Shown piece by piece: positions 22,034-34,150 of a DNA stretch of 64,000 nt. The first letter of the stretch is position 1, and each line of letters starts with the position of its first letter. This DNA comes from Aquilaria yunnanensis (Eukaryota > Streptophyta > Magnoliopsida > Malvales > Thymelaeaceae), in NCBI GenBank assembly GCA_039654915.1, contig CM077598.1:75358041-75422040 (forward strand), given 5' to 3'. A model generated the notes under the pieces. The model saw nothing but the letters and a program-made list of their open reading frames with translations, was not told the DNA's origin and did no database searches. A program made the position numbers and the translations under genes.

Positions 22034-22246
22034 CCCACTTCGGAAGAGTGGGTAACCCCGGAGAGATGGTATCACCCCGGGAAGAGGTCCTTGTTCGTCC
22101 CACTAAAAAGTAACGTCGGCCGAAGGGATAGGTGATATGGAAAATTTCCGAGGTCGGTACGATGGGGCTTCCGAGGTCATATATGTCAGGTGTGTGGCCT
22201 CCTCCCCCGAAAATCAGTAGTCAGGGCGATGGCACTTCAGCCATCA
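21712..22246. mobile_element. E: 535-bp LTR-like unit headed by a large palindrome
   Basis: It starts TGATGTCC and ends GCCATCA, flanked by TCATT at 21707-21711 and 22247-22251; the undisturbed site is seen in D and F (AATATCATTATTCTAGGG). TG...CA ends with a 5-bp duplication suggest a solo LTR or a TRIM-like unit. The first 322 bp are a near-perfect inverted repeat; the last 213 bp have the CTTCGG/CCGAGG composition of the Tat LTRs. No protein is encoded. It has no other copy in this window. Confidence 0.75.
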
Positions 22247-22403
22247 TCATTATTCTAGGGTTACAATTATGTTTATTACGTTACGCAGAAACAAAACAAG
22301 AAACATAATTGCTGGATTAATGCCTTAATAAAATATAATGACTCAATGTGTAAAAATACAATCATCCCATGATTGGCCTTTTGGGCACAACACTAACATG
22401 CTG

Positions 22404-25400
22404 TTCCCCAAAGGAAGAAGGGAAGAAGAAAGGAAAAGAGAAGATGAGGACTATGATTCTAACTGACATCGGAACCGAAGTCCCAAAAAGCATCCACCAC
22501 CTCCAGCGGGAGTAATCCAGACAATCACCACTGGGATACCCTCAGCCGAGAAGAAAAGGAAAGTCCAGGAAATCTCGATGATGGTGTTCGGAAACCCAGC
22601 GAACAAGCTTGTTTGGAAAGATGGGTCTACTGTTAAGCTCCCTCATGATGACCCCCTCCTAATTATGGCAAGGATAGGGAGTTGGGACGTCAAAAGAGTG
22701 CTCATTGATGATGGTTCCAATGTCGACGTTCTGTTCCCCCACCTATTCCCCTACGTTCGGTGTAGGTCCCCCCGAACTTCTTTTGCTCGGGTGGATTGAT
22801 CTACCTTTGATGCTAAGGGGAACTTCAATTCAGAACAAGAAAGAGCTATTGGGCTCCACAATGACAAGGTTCATCATCATAGATGTCCTTTCTTCATACA
22901 ATGCCATCCTCGGAAAGCAGACACAAGGAAATCTCCACATTCACCTAGATGTGAAATTCCTAACAGTCACCTTTGGCACGAAGGAAGGGGATGCAAAGAT
23001 ATTCATTGATCATGCTGAGGTGAGGTAAGTCTTCGTGAAGGCAAGATAAAGTCCAATGAAAATTCATGTACAAACTTTGGAAGAAAAGAGCATACTCGCA
23101 GAATAGGCAATAAGAGAAGGAATAGGTGACCTCGAAGAAGTAGAAACAGAGGATGTAGAACTTGTCCCAGGCCAAAGTACCCGAGTGGGGACAAAATTGG
23201 CAGAAGGTGACAAGGAATAGCGTGTACCTTTTCTGTTAATGAACAAAGATCTATTTGCCTACTCTTCGAAGGACATGCCTGGGCTAGACCTCGCATAATC
23301 CAACATAGCCTTAAAGTGCGCCCAGAGGTGAAGCCTGTTTGAAAAAAAAAGCAAAGCCTCTCGGCGCATAAGAACAATTTTGTCAAAATTGAAGTCCAAC
23401 GGTTAACGGAAGCAAGCATAATAAGAGAGGTCAAGTACCTCGAATGACTTAGTAATGTTGTCATTTCTATGAAGGAAGGGAGTGATAAACTCTGAATGTG
23501 CATCGACTTCCGAAACGTAAACAATGCCTGTCCTAAGGATTAATATCCTTTACCACCAATAGATCAATTGGCGGACTCCATCGCCGAATACGGTCTACTC
23601 AGCTTCCTCGATGCCTTTAATGGATACCACCAAATTCGGATAGATCCCAAAAATGAGGAGAAAACTGCCTTCATCATCGAAGTCAGGACCTTCTACTATG
23701 TCAGAATGCCCTTCGATCTGAAGAATGCAGGGGCCACGTACCAAAGGCTGATGAACAAGGTGTTTGACACTCAAATCAGGAGGAATATGGAAGTATATGT
23801 CAATGATATCATAGTTAAGAGGAAACTGCCTAGTAGTCATATCTTAGACTTAAAGGAAAGATTCCACCGACTTCAGGAATTCAGAATCCTTCTCAACCAA
23901 AAGAAGTGTGTGTTCGAGGTGAATGCAGGCAAGTTCCTTGGATTCATGGTATTGAAAAGAGGTATCGATGCCAACCCAGAAAAAGTTAAGGCCCTGCTAG
24001 GATTCCAAACTCCCACAACAACCAAGGATATGCAAAGGCTGACTGGGAAAACCACTTCCCTCAGTAGATTCATCTCCATATATGGGGATCGATGCCAACC
24101 GTTCTTCAAAGTGCTCACCAAAGCAGCAAAAAATGAAGGTATCTTTAGCTCCGAGGAACATCCTTCGAACGAAGACTGCCAAAAGGCTTGGGATGAGCTC
24201 AAAACCTACCTAACCCGTCTACCGACACTTCAGCAGCCGAGGGAAAGAGAACCTCTCATCCTTTACCTCACCGTCAGCGAAAAAGTGGTGAGTTTGGTGC
24301 TTGTAAAGGAAGAGGGAGGAAGGCAGTGACCTATATACTATATGAGTAAGTCCCTACACGTTGCTGAAGTTAGGTTCCCTCTTCTACAAAAGGCCATTTA
24401 TGCCTTAGTATTGGCAAGTAGAAGGTTGCGACCTTACTTCCAAGGACACCCTATTACTATCTGAAGTAACCTACCTTTTTAGGATGTCATGAGGAGGGTA
24501 GACCACTCGGGAAGATTGTCAAAATGGTTCATTGAGCTCAATGAATACGATGTTACCTATGAGCCGGGAAAGACAATAAAGGCCCAAGCATTGGCAAACT
24601 TCATTGTCGAAGTCCAAAAAACCGAGGATACCCCGAAAAACCACGGAAAAGATGAACCTAAGTGGACACTCTTTGTTGATGGAGCCTCTGGTTCTGAACA
24701 CCGAGGAGCTAGAGTAATCCTCCACGGTCCCAAAGGTGTAGAAGCGAGGAAAGCCATCAAATTTGGATTCAATGTCACCAACAATGTCCCGGAATATGAG
24801 GCCCTTATAGCAGGCTTGAGGCTGGCAAAAAGAGTTGGTGTAAGGAATCTCAAAGCCCACAGTGATTCTCAACTAGTGGTACGACAGATGGTGGGGGACT
24901 ACGGGGCAAAGGACCCAAACTTGGCAAAGTACTGTGATCACGTGAAAAAACTCATCCAAGAGTTCGTCACAGTACATATAGAAAATGTACCTCGGGGAGA
25001 CAATATGGAAGCCGATACTCTAGCCAAATCAAAAGAGTCCACTGAGGTGCTATATCAGCCAAGTGTGGCGGTAATGTGCATAGCAACCTCGGGAATAGGG
25101 TGGAAAGACCCTATCAAGAAATACCTCACAACGTCGGAACTTCCCGAAGACCCTCTTGAAGCCGCGAGAGTGCAAAAACGTTCGGGAAGATACTTCTTGA
25201 TTGGGGAAGAATTGTACCCTCACGTGTACACAAGTCCGTTACAGAGGTGTGTCAGTGAAGAAGACGTTGAAGCTGTCTTAAAAGAAGTCCATGAGGGGGC
25301 TTGCGGTTCTTACATAGGAACTGACACCTTGGCCAGAGTACTACTTTAGCAAGGATATTTCTAGCCCACCTTGAGGAAGGATGCAACGCAGTTCATCCAA

Positions 25401-26227
25401 AAATGTGACAAATGCCAAAGACACGCACCTATCCAGAGACTACCCTCGGAAATGATAAATCCGGCAAATTACCCTTGTCCCTTCGCCATTTAGGGTATTG
25501 ACCTTATTGGACCTCTCCCAACAGCTCCAGGAGGAGTGAAGTTCTACGTAGTCGTAGTAGATTATTTCACCAAGTGGATCGAGGTAGAGCCTTTAGCGAC
25601 AATCTCGGTGAACAACATACAAAGACTTGTCTCGAAGAACATCATATGCAGATTTGGCATACCGAGAATGATAGTAGCTGATAATGGTTCCCAGTTTACT
25701 GATAAAGGTTTCCAGGAATTCATAGTCAGCCTTGGGACAAAGTTGCACTTCACCCCGGTGGCCCACCCCCAGAGCAATAGACAAGTTGAAGTGTCCAGTA
25801 GAACAATAAAGGATGGCCTAAAGAAAAGGTTGGAGGAAGCAAAGGGAAGATGGCCAGAAGAGCTTCCGAGTGTCTAATGGAGCTATCGAACAACCCCTAG
25901 AAGAGCCACGGGTGGGACCCCTTCTTACTCGTCTTCGGTGAAAAGGCCATTATCCCTGTCGAGGTTGTACAACCATCGGTCAGGATACAAGTGTTCGATG
26001 AAGAAGGGAACAACCTCGATTTAAGAACCAAGTTGTACCTCATTGACGAGCACAGAGAGATGGCCGAGCTCAGAAGAAAAGCTTTCCAGTAAAAAGTAGC
26101 CGTCGCTACCAACCTGTACGTCAAGTGAAAAGGAATTAAGAAGGGGGACCTCATCCTTCGAAAAGCTGAATTTGAAGCCCGAAGACCATCTCACGAAGTA
26201 CTTCGGACGAACTGGGAGGGACCTTAT
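22404..26227 (+). pseudogene. pol: Element B pol (between C and F), decayed
   Basis: Homologous throughout to pol of A. Protease motif IDDGSNVDVLF lies near 22700. RT lies around 23400-23900, with the catalytic YVDD changed to YVND near 23796. The first RNase H is near 24240, the second (WTLFVDGASGS) near 24660, and integrase at 25200-25900. Many stops interrupt it: TGA for Trp near 24328, TAG for Trp near 25362 and 25492, TGA for Arg near 24463, and others. It breaks off at GGGAGGGACCTTAT, where F inserted at CTTAT (26223-26227). It is non-functional. Confidence 0.85.
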
Positions 26228-27645
26228 TGTTGGGTTTCGGGAGCCAAACAGCGCAGCGGAATTTAACCGAAACCCTCCAAGATCCAAGTGAAACGAGGTA
26301 AACCGGGTGTTCGAAAATTTCATACCTAATTTTCGGTTGAGATCTCTCACTCAACTGTAGAGTCGAATCACAAAACCTGAACAGTTGACGTGTTCAGGCT
26401 CTCTATGGTATCCATACGAGCCTCTCGGGATCACCACGCTTCCACCACGTCCCGACAGATGCGTTTCTCTTGCGCTCGCAGTGCTAGCTTGCGTCCTCCA
26501 AGGAATTACAAGAGAAGAGTGCGGCTATCCTTTTGGGAGGCTAGGGCAAGGAGACCTGCGAATTTCTCACTTAAAAGTTGTATTTTTATAGCGAGACTCA
26601 ACTGCCAGGCCTAATGGGTTTCAAAGCCCTAATCCAATTAGGATTTAATTTCGGACTTAATAATGGCTCAACTCCTTGGCCCATTATTAATACAAAATTA
26701 AAGTGAAACCATAACCCAAATAATTAGCCCATGCACTCTAATGATCCAAATAGCTCTATGTGTGCGACCCAATAGGCTCTTGCCATGTTGGCAATGACCA
26801 TAAATCACATTTATGATCATAAGCAATGAGCGGTGTCTAGCAACACATCATTGCTACCCAAGTGACAAGATTGTCCGTGAACCGACTAAACCTTTATGAT
26901 CATCACCGATATATGCCATTGTCCCTTTGTCCAAGATATCAAGACTAAGCATGAGACATGGAATGTGTCACTCTCGTATAGCCCAATCTTTGGTTTCTTG
27001 ATTACCGAGTAGACCAACTTAAACTGACGACATTGATATCATATATCAACTCATCGGAGCATGGCCATGCCTTTTCTAAGTCTTACTCTATCAAGGGGCC
27101 CAAAGATATCACTCCCGTTACATAGGAGGGACAAATCCCATCTTGATCATACAAATCCCTCCGCATGATATATGACATACCCAATGACCTACTTCAAGTA
27201 CACTCAGTTACGAGCAACAAAGGAAAGTATCAAAGTATGTGACTCACATGTAGGGAACCTTGATGATCTTAGGTCGAAGGACAACATATACCATGATCAC
27301 TATAAGAATCACTTATGACACTCATATAACGATCCATGAAGTGTTCTCATGGTGGGTCGGTCCAGTACACAAGTTCTCCAACTTGTACCCATATGTAGAC
27401 TACATATCTCATATTAGTCTCCACATATGCTAGTCATTATGTACTATTGCAACTCGCTCCACAATAATACTAGACTAGGGACGTTTAAGAATATCATTAT
27501 TCTAGGGTTACAATTATGTTTATTACATTACGCAGAAACAAAACAACAAACAAAATTGTTGGATTAATGCCTTAATAAAATATCATGACTCAATGTGCGA
27601 AAATACAATCATCTCATGATTGGCTTTTTGGGCACAACACTAACA
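26228..27645 (-). repeat. Element F 3' LTR (left)
   Basis: 1418 bp, same family as C and D. In element orientation it reads TGTTAGTGTTGTGCCC...CCCAACA. It is full length, unlike the right LTR. Confidence 0.9.
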
Positions 27646-27658
27646 ATCTCCCACTTGC
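27646..27658 (-). other. Element F polypurine tract
   Basis: On the minus strand AAGTGGGAGATT abuts the LTR start TGTTAG, a common arrangement in plant copia elements. Confidence 0.75.
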
Positions 27659-27679
27659 ACTAAAAGCCAATCATCCATG

Positions 27680-30600
27680 TATCTAATACCGATCGATCTA
27701 GAATGGCTATCATGCTTCTGCTGCGTAAGGGGCTTTGTCAGTGGATCAGCGGTGTTGCTGTCTGTCGATGTCGTGCATATCCTACATCACCCCTCTCGAT
27801 GATCTCCCTGATGAGATGATAGCGTCGGAGTATGTGTTTGGATCGCTGGTGAGATCAAGGTTCCTTAGCCTGTGCGATTGCTCCATTGTTGTCACAATAG
27901 AGCTCTATCGGGTCGACAATGCTTGGAACCACTCCAACTTCAGTGATGAACTTCTTGATCTAAACTACCTCCTTCGCAGCATCAGAGGCGGCAATGTACT
28001 CAGATTCTGTTGTAGAGTTAGCTACTGTCTCTTGCTTTGAACTCTTCCAGCTCACAGCACCACCACCAATACAAAACACATAACCAGATTGCGATCTAAA
28101 ATCATCCTTATCGGATTGGAAGCTTGCATCGGTGTAACCCCTTACAACGAGCTGATCTTCACCTCCAAAGACCAAGAATGCATCCTTAGTCCTTCGTAAG
28201 TACTTAAGGATGTTCTTAACAGCTGTCTAGTGACTTTCACCGGAGTTCGATTGGTACCTACTCGTCATGCTCAAAGCATACGAGACATCGGGATGAGTAC
28301 ATATAAGGCATACATGATAGATCCAATTGCTAAGGCATATGGAATCTTACTCATGCGCTCTCTCTCCTCGGTTGTACTCGGACACTGAGATCTAGAAAGA
28401 GTGATACCATGTGACATGGGCAAGAATCCTTTATTGGAATCTTGCATGCTAAACCTCTTTAGCACCTTGTCAATATATGTACTTTGACTTAGGCCAAGAA
28501 GCTTTCTAGATCTATCTCTATAGATCTTGATGCCTAACACATAGGCTGCTTCACCCAAGTCCCTCATAGAGAAACATTTCCCTAGCCAAGTCTTCACAGA
28601 CTGTAGCTCAGGAATGTCATTCCCGATGAGTAGTATGTCATCTACATACAACACCAAGAAGACAATAGCGCTCCCACTAACCTTCTTGTAGGCACAAGGT
28701 TCATCTTCATTTTTGATAAAACCAAACTCTTTGATTGCATCATCAAAATGAAGATTCCAACTTCGAGAAGCTTGCTTCAGTCCATAAATGGACCTTTGCA
28801 ATTTGTACACTTTATTGGCATTCTCAGGAGTGACAAAACCCTCAGGTTGTGTCATGTACACATCCTCAAGTAGCTTTCCATTTAGGAAAGCAGTTTTGAC
28901 ATCCATTTTCCATATCTCATAATCATAGTGTGCAGCAATAGCAAACAAAATTCAGATGGATTTAAGTATAGCAACTGGTAAAAAGTTTCAACATAGTCAA
29001 TACCATGAATTTGCTTGAAACCTTTTGCGACCAATCGTCCCTTAAAGGTAATCACATTACCATCCATGTCAATTTTCTTCTTGAAAACCCATTTGCACCC
29101 TATGGGTTTTACCCCTTCAGGTGGGTCAACCAAAGTCCATACTTGGTTTTCATATATGGATTCCATCTCGGATTTCATGGCCACTAGCCACTTCTCAGAG
29201 TCAGGCCCCAACATAGCTTGTTGGTAGGTTGTGGGCTCATCTTGATCCATGAGCATCACATCACCGGTGTAAGTCACGAGAAATCCATATCCCTCGGGCT
29301 CACGTCGAATCCTACCAGTCCTACGTGGGCTCTGTGCTATAGGAACAGACTCTTGAACCACAACATCTTGTGGTGTCTGTTCAGGTTCCATTTCAGGTTC
29401 GATGTCTCCTTGTTGTTCTTGAATTTCTTCAAGTTCTACTTTCCTCCCACTAGTTCCTTTATAGATAAACTCTTTCTCCAAAAAGACACCAATTCGAGTA
29501 ACAAACACTTTTTGCTCAGAGGGATTGTAGAAATAGTAACCCTTTGTTTCTTTTGGATACCCAACAAAAAGCAATTTTTGAGATTTGGGCCCTAGTTTGT
29601 TAGAGGATTGACGTTTCACATAAGCGTCACAGCCCCAAATCTTCATAAAAGACAAATTGGGACGCCTCCCACTCCATATCTCATATGGTGTCTTTTGAAT
29701 TGATTTAGATGGAACTCGGTTTAGTGTAAAAGCGGCTGTCTCTAAAGCATGTCCCCAAAAGGAGTTTCGAAGGTTAGCTTGACTCATCATGGAGCGAACC
29801 ATGTCTAACAGAGTTCGATTTCTCCTTTCAGAAACACCATTCCATTGAGGTGTGCTTGGTGGAGTGAGTTGTGATACTATACCACACTTCTTCAGGTAGT
29901 CAAGGAATTCTCGATCCAAGTACTCTCCACCTCGATCTGATCGAAGCACTTTGATACTCTTCCGGAGTTGATTCTCTACTTCATTCTTGAATTCTTTGAA
30001 CTTTTCAAAGGATTCTGACTTGTGTCTCATAAGATACACATAGCCATATCTGCTGAAGTCATCAGTGAAAGTAATGAAGTATTGGAAACCTCGTCTAGCT
30101 TGTGTAGACATAGGGCCACATACATCACTATGTATAAGTCCTAGTAAGTCATTAGCCCTTTCACTTTGCCCTGTGAATGGGGCTTTGGTCATCTTGCCCA
30201 ACAAACATGACTCACATGTCTCATATGATTCAAAATCAAATGAGTCCAAGAGTCCATCCTTATGGAGCTTGGATATGCGGGTCTCATTTATATGGCCAAA
30301 ACGACAGTGCCAGAGATAGGTCGAGTTTGAATCATTTAATCTGACCTTCTTGGTATTCACATTATAGATTGGATCTTCAAGGTCTAGAACATACAACCCA
30401 TTGCTAAGTTGAGCACTACCATAAAAGATTTCATTCAAATAAATAGAACAACATTTGTCCTTTATTATAAATGAAAAACCTTTCTTGTCCAAACAAGAAA
30501 CAGAAATCAAATTTCTACTAATAGTAAGCACAAAGTAGCAGTTGTCTAATTCTAAAACTAATCCACTAGGTAAAGTGAGAACATAAGTCCCTACGGCTAA

Positions 30601-30700
30601 AGCAGCAACCCTTGCTCCATTTCCAACACGTAGGTCCACTTCACCTCAGGCCAATCTTCTACTTCTACTTAGATCCTGCACATTTGCCAAATGTGAGATC
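27680..30700 (-). pseudogene. pol: Element F pol: integrase, RT and RNase H
   Basis: From 30639 to 28882 one open stretch codes for the pre-integrase zinc site (WHCRFGH...CESCLLGK), the integrase core (SDVCGPM, then DRGGEY and the GVSERRNRT Glu region), a linker, and the start of RT (WVFKKKIDMDGN). A single-base deletion near 28990 shifts the frame; RT resumes at 28948 with LYVDDILLIGND. A further shift occurs near 28280. RNase H lies in 28175-27700 with ADAS-type and STTESEYIAA motifs. A TAG replaces Trp near 27962 and a TGA replaces Arg in the following block. Most stops are explained by C-to-T type changes. Confidence 0.85.
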
Positions 30701-31607
30701 CACATCCAGTATCCAATGCCCAAGATGAGGAAGTAGAAAAGTTAGCCTCTATAACAAAATTACCTGAAGTGGAAGTCTTACTTCCCTTTTCCTTAGCAAG
30801 TTCTTCAAGATAGAGCTTACAGTTGCGCTTCCAGTGTCCAAGTTGCTTACAATGGAAGCACTCCCCTTCCTTTGCCACACCACCCTTTGGTTTCAGTGCA
30901 GTTGAAGAAGAACTAGCATTGGACTTTCCATTAGGTTTATCCTTCTTCTTGTTGGCTTTTCCTTTTCCCTTGCCCTTTTGAACCATCAAAATGGGCTTAG
31001 CCTTCTTAAGGTTTTGCTCAGCAGTTCTCAACATGTTGAGCAATTCAGGGAGGGACTTGTCAAGGTCTTTCATGTTATAGTTCATGACGAACTAACTATA
31101 GCTTTCAGGCAACGATTGCAAGACTACATCAATAGCCAACTCTTTCTGTAGAGCAAATCCCAAATTCTCAAGATTCTCAATGTACCCAATCATCTTGAGC
31201 ACATGAGGACCCACGGGACTTCCCTCAGACATCTTGCACTGAAACAATGCCTTAGAGGTCTCAAACCTCTCATGCCTAGCTTGCTCTAGGAAAAGCATTT
31301 TGAGATGTTCGATCATATCGAACGCCCCCATGTTCTCATGTTGCTTCTGAAGCTCAGATTCCATGGTAATAAGCATGAGGCATGCAACATCCAAAGCATC
31401 ATCAGAATGCCTCTTGTGAGCATCCCTTTCAGCTCTTGGACCAGTGGCAGTAGGTTCATTTGGAATGGGCTGCTCTAGGACATAAGCCTTTCTCTCTTGT
31501 TTGAGGACTATCCTCAAGTTTTGGTACCATTTGAGAAAGTTGGTCCCACTCAATTTTTCCTTCTCAAGGATCGATCGCAACGAAAGTGTCGATGTGTTTT
31601 GTGCCAT
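30669..31607 (-). pseudogene. gag: Element F gag and protease start
   Basis: The frame opens at the ATG at 31607 (MAQNTSTLSLRSILEKEKLS) and is interrupted once by TAG at 31092-31094, where related copia proteins have Gln in an SYSQFVMN stretch. It then continues to a CCHC zinc knuckle (CFHCKQLGHWKRNC) and a Lys-rich basic stretch, and reaches the protease motif WALDTGCGSH. A single-base deletion just after the motif, near 30690, breaks the frame before integrase. Confidence 0.85.
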
Positions 31608-33009
31608 GGTTATCTACAACAGTAAATATGCAGTGTAAGAGTCATGTATTTTAATTCATTTAATAAGGACTTTTATTAAACGATACTCCCACTATTTTCC
31701 TCAAAATAATAACCCTCGATATTATTTCGGAACACCTCGGTGCTAAGGTATTCTAGTGGGCCAAGATCCATATTTGACCACAACCTGAGTCAGCTTCGGC
31801 TTTTCTCTCAAGTTACAGCTATTTAGGTAGGCAACTCCTTGCCAATTGCATCTTATGCAACTCTTGGATAGTTGGGTGAACAACACTTGTCCAAGCTCAT
31901 CTCATGAACTTAAGCCCAACTCTATGCCTCTAAGTCCCTAATCCTTATAGGATGACTTAGTTAAGTCGAACCCAAAGTTAGCAGTTTGGATATCATTATT
32001 ATCCCATCACGCCTTACCAAGATGAACATAGGTGCTTTGCTTTGGCAAACCCACCTAATGTTGATCAAAGTCTTGACGAGTGCCAACATTTGGAAGGCAT
32101 CACATTTAATGACTTAATATTTGTTTGAGGGGGTTTTTTTTTTCTTTTGATCTCACCAATTTCCTATCTCCAGTTGTTTTATACATGCATCACATACAAA
32201 TATAAAACATGCATCTCATGCTTACAAGAAATAAACGTGACATGGTTATAGCCCAAACTATGCGATATCCTCAAGCCAATGAGAATATCATAAAAGCCTA
32301 AGAAAAGAAAAGAGTCTTCACAAGCTCCTTATCTTCCTTTCTTGGTTGCCCTTTTGTTGTCACCTCCTTGGACATACCACCTTGGACGATCCCATAATGC
32401 ACCATTACATCAATAATAGAAACCTCGAGTTACATTCGAGGGGAGTAAGGTGAGAAGAGAATGTACAATGAGAGTGATAAGAAAAGGCACGACTCGCAGG
32501 CCGTATTTACAAGTACAATCAGTCAAGGGCTATAACCATGCACCATGCTTCAAACACCAATCAGCATATCATGTCAAATCTCATTCAACAAAGATGCATG
32601 CCAATTTTCGCGTGTTGATTAACCAGTTTTTATTTATGTGGCGCTTCGCATATGGTGGTCCCGCTGGCCGGTCAGCGGGCGGTGGTTCGAGAAAGTAGGC
32701 ACCCGAGACTCCTCCATTCGAGCTACCAAAAATACCTTACTTTCGGTGCCCGAACAGGCCGAATCCGAACAAACCTAGGGTTTTTGCAACTATTGCAAGA
32801 ATCTTAATCCATATAGGTATCTCATACCTATCAATTTCGGGTTAATCTCATTAACCAATTTGTGTCGTTTCTTCACATATCTCATATGTTCATTACGAAT
32901 TCCGGTTTCATGCATCATGAATCGATCTAATTAATCATGGCCGAAAACCAATCAAACACATAGCATCATGCGATTCAACACTCAATCCCGATTTAGGGTT
33001 TCACTAGTA
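31608..33009 (-). other. Element F untranslated leader
   Basis: About 1.4 kb between the primer site and gag. It has no long frame, and contains a T-run near 32130 and a GC-rich inverted segment near 32650-32690 (CGCTGGCCGGTCAGCGGGCG) that could fold. It would hold packaging signals; none can be identified from sequence alone. Confidence 0.6.
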
Positions 33010-33021
33010 GCTCTGATACCA
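33010..33021 (-). other. Element F primer-binding site (initiator Met tRNA)
   Basis: On the minus strand TGGTATCAGAGC follows the right LTR by one base. It is complementary to the 3' end of plant initiator methionine tRNA, the usual copia primer. Confidence 0.85.
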
Positions 33022-33022
33022 C

Positions 33023-34046
33023 TGTTGGGTTTTAGGAGCCAAACAGCGCATCGAAATTTAACCGACACCCTCCAAGATCCAAGTGAAACGGGGTAAACCA
33101 GGTGTTCGAAAATTTCATACCTAATTTTTGGTTGAGATCTCTCACTCAACTGTAGAGTCCAATCACAAAACCTGAACAGTTGACGTGTTCAGGCTCTTTA
33201 TGGTATCCACACGAGCCTCCCGGGATCACCACGCTTCCACCACATCCCGGCAGATGCGTTTCTCTTGCGCTCGCAGTGCTAGCTTGAGTCCTCCAAGGAA
33301 TTGCAAGAGAAGAGTGCGGCTATCCTTTTGGGAGGCTAGGGCAAGGAGACCTGCGAATTTCTCACTTAAAACTTGTGAGATTGATAATCTTTGGTTTCTT
33401 GATTACCGAGTAGACCAACTTAAACTGACGACATTGATATCATATATCAACTCATCGGAGCATGGCCATGCATTTTCTAAGTCTTACTCTATCAAGGGGC
33501 CCAAAGATATCACTCACGTTACATAGGAGGGACAAATCCCATCTTGATCATACAAATCCCTCCGCATGATATGTGACATACCCAATGACCTCCTTCAAGT
33601 TCACTCAGTTACGAGCAACAAAGGAAAGTATCAAAGTATGTGACTCACATGTAGGGAACCTTGATGATCTTAGGTCGAAGGACTACATCTACCATGATCA
33701 CTATGAGAATCACTTATGACACTTATATAACGATCCATGAAGTGTTCTCATGGTGGGTCGGTCCAGTACACAAGTTCTCCAACTTGTACCCATATGTAGA
33801 CTACATATCTCATATTAGTCTCCACATATGCTAGTCATTATGTATTATTGCAACCCGCTCCACAATAATACTAGACTAGGGACGTTTAAGAATATCATTA
33901 TTCTAGGGTTACAATTATGTTTATTACGTTACGCAGAAACAAAACAACAAACAAAATTGCTGGATTAATGCCTCAATAAAATATCATGACTCAATGTGCA
34001 AAAATACAATCATCTCATGATTGGCTTTTTGGGCACAACACTAACA
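33023..34046 (-). repeat. Element F 5' LTR (right), internally deleted
   Basis: 1024 bp against 1418 bp on the left. Alignment is continuous to CACTTAAAACTTGTGAGATT near 33380 and then skips about 394 bp, resuming at AATCTTTGGTTTCTTG. The ends and the target duplication are intact, so the loss came after insertion. Confidence 0.88.
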
Positions 34047-34051
34047 CTTAT

Positions 34052-34150
34052 TTGGTCCTCGATGAAGTTCGGCTAGGAGTCTACAAGCTCGGTGACACCG
34101 AAGTTGGAGAATTGAAAGGCATTCAGATTCCTTGAAAAAATTCTATACTT
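34052..34150 (+). pseudogene. pol: Element B pol, 3' end (right of insertion F)
   Basis: It resumes with TGGTCCTCGATGAAG, the match to the L-V-L-A-E-V region of A, then a YKLGDTE segment and a frameshift before a Lys-Lys-Phe-Tyr-Thr end. Confidence 0.7.

Larger units (their letters stand above)
19032..22398 (-). mobile_element. C: solo LTR of the copia F family, carrying D and E
   Basis: It starts TGTTGGGTTTCG and ends CACTAACA, flanked by TGCTG at 19027-19031 and 22399-22403. Subtracting D and E with their duplications leaves about 1.4 kb, the length of the F left LTR (1418 bp), and no internal copia sequence, so it is a solo LTR. Its strand is inferred from F, whose genes are on the minus strand. 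It interrupts gag of B. Confidence 0.88.
26228..34046 (-). mobile_element. Element F: Ty1/copia element
   Basis: 7,819 bp flanked by CTTAT (26223-26227 and 34047-34051). The left LTR (3' in element sense) is 26228-27645 and the right LTR is 33023-34046. Minus-strand order is LTR, initiator-Met primer site, a 1.4-kb leader, gag with a CCHC knuckle, protease, integrase, RT, RNase H, polypurine tract, LTR. Integrase before RT makes it Ty1/copia. The frame is broken by a few single-base deletions and transition-type stops, so it is recently active but no longer intact. It lies within the integrase end of B pol. Confidence 0.92.

Noticed and set aside
27735..28040. Plus-strand frame of 101 codons over F
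   Set aside because: It is the shadow of the minus-strand RNase H region of copia F.
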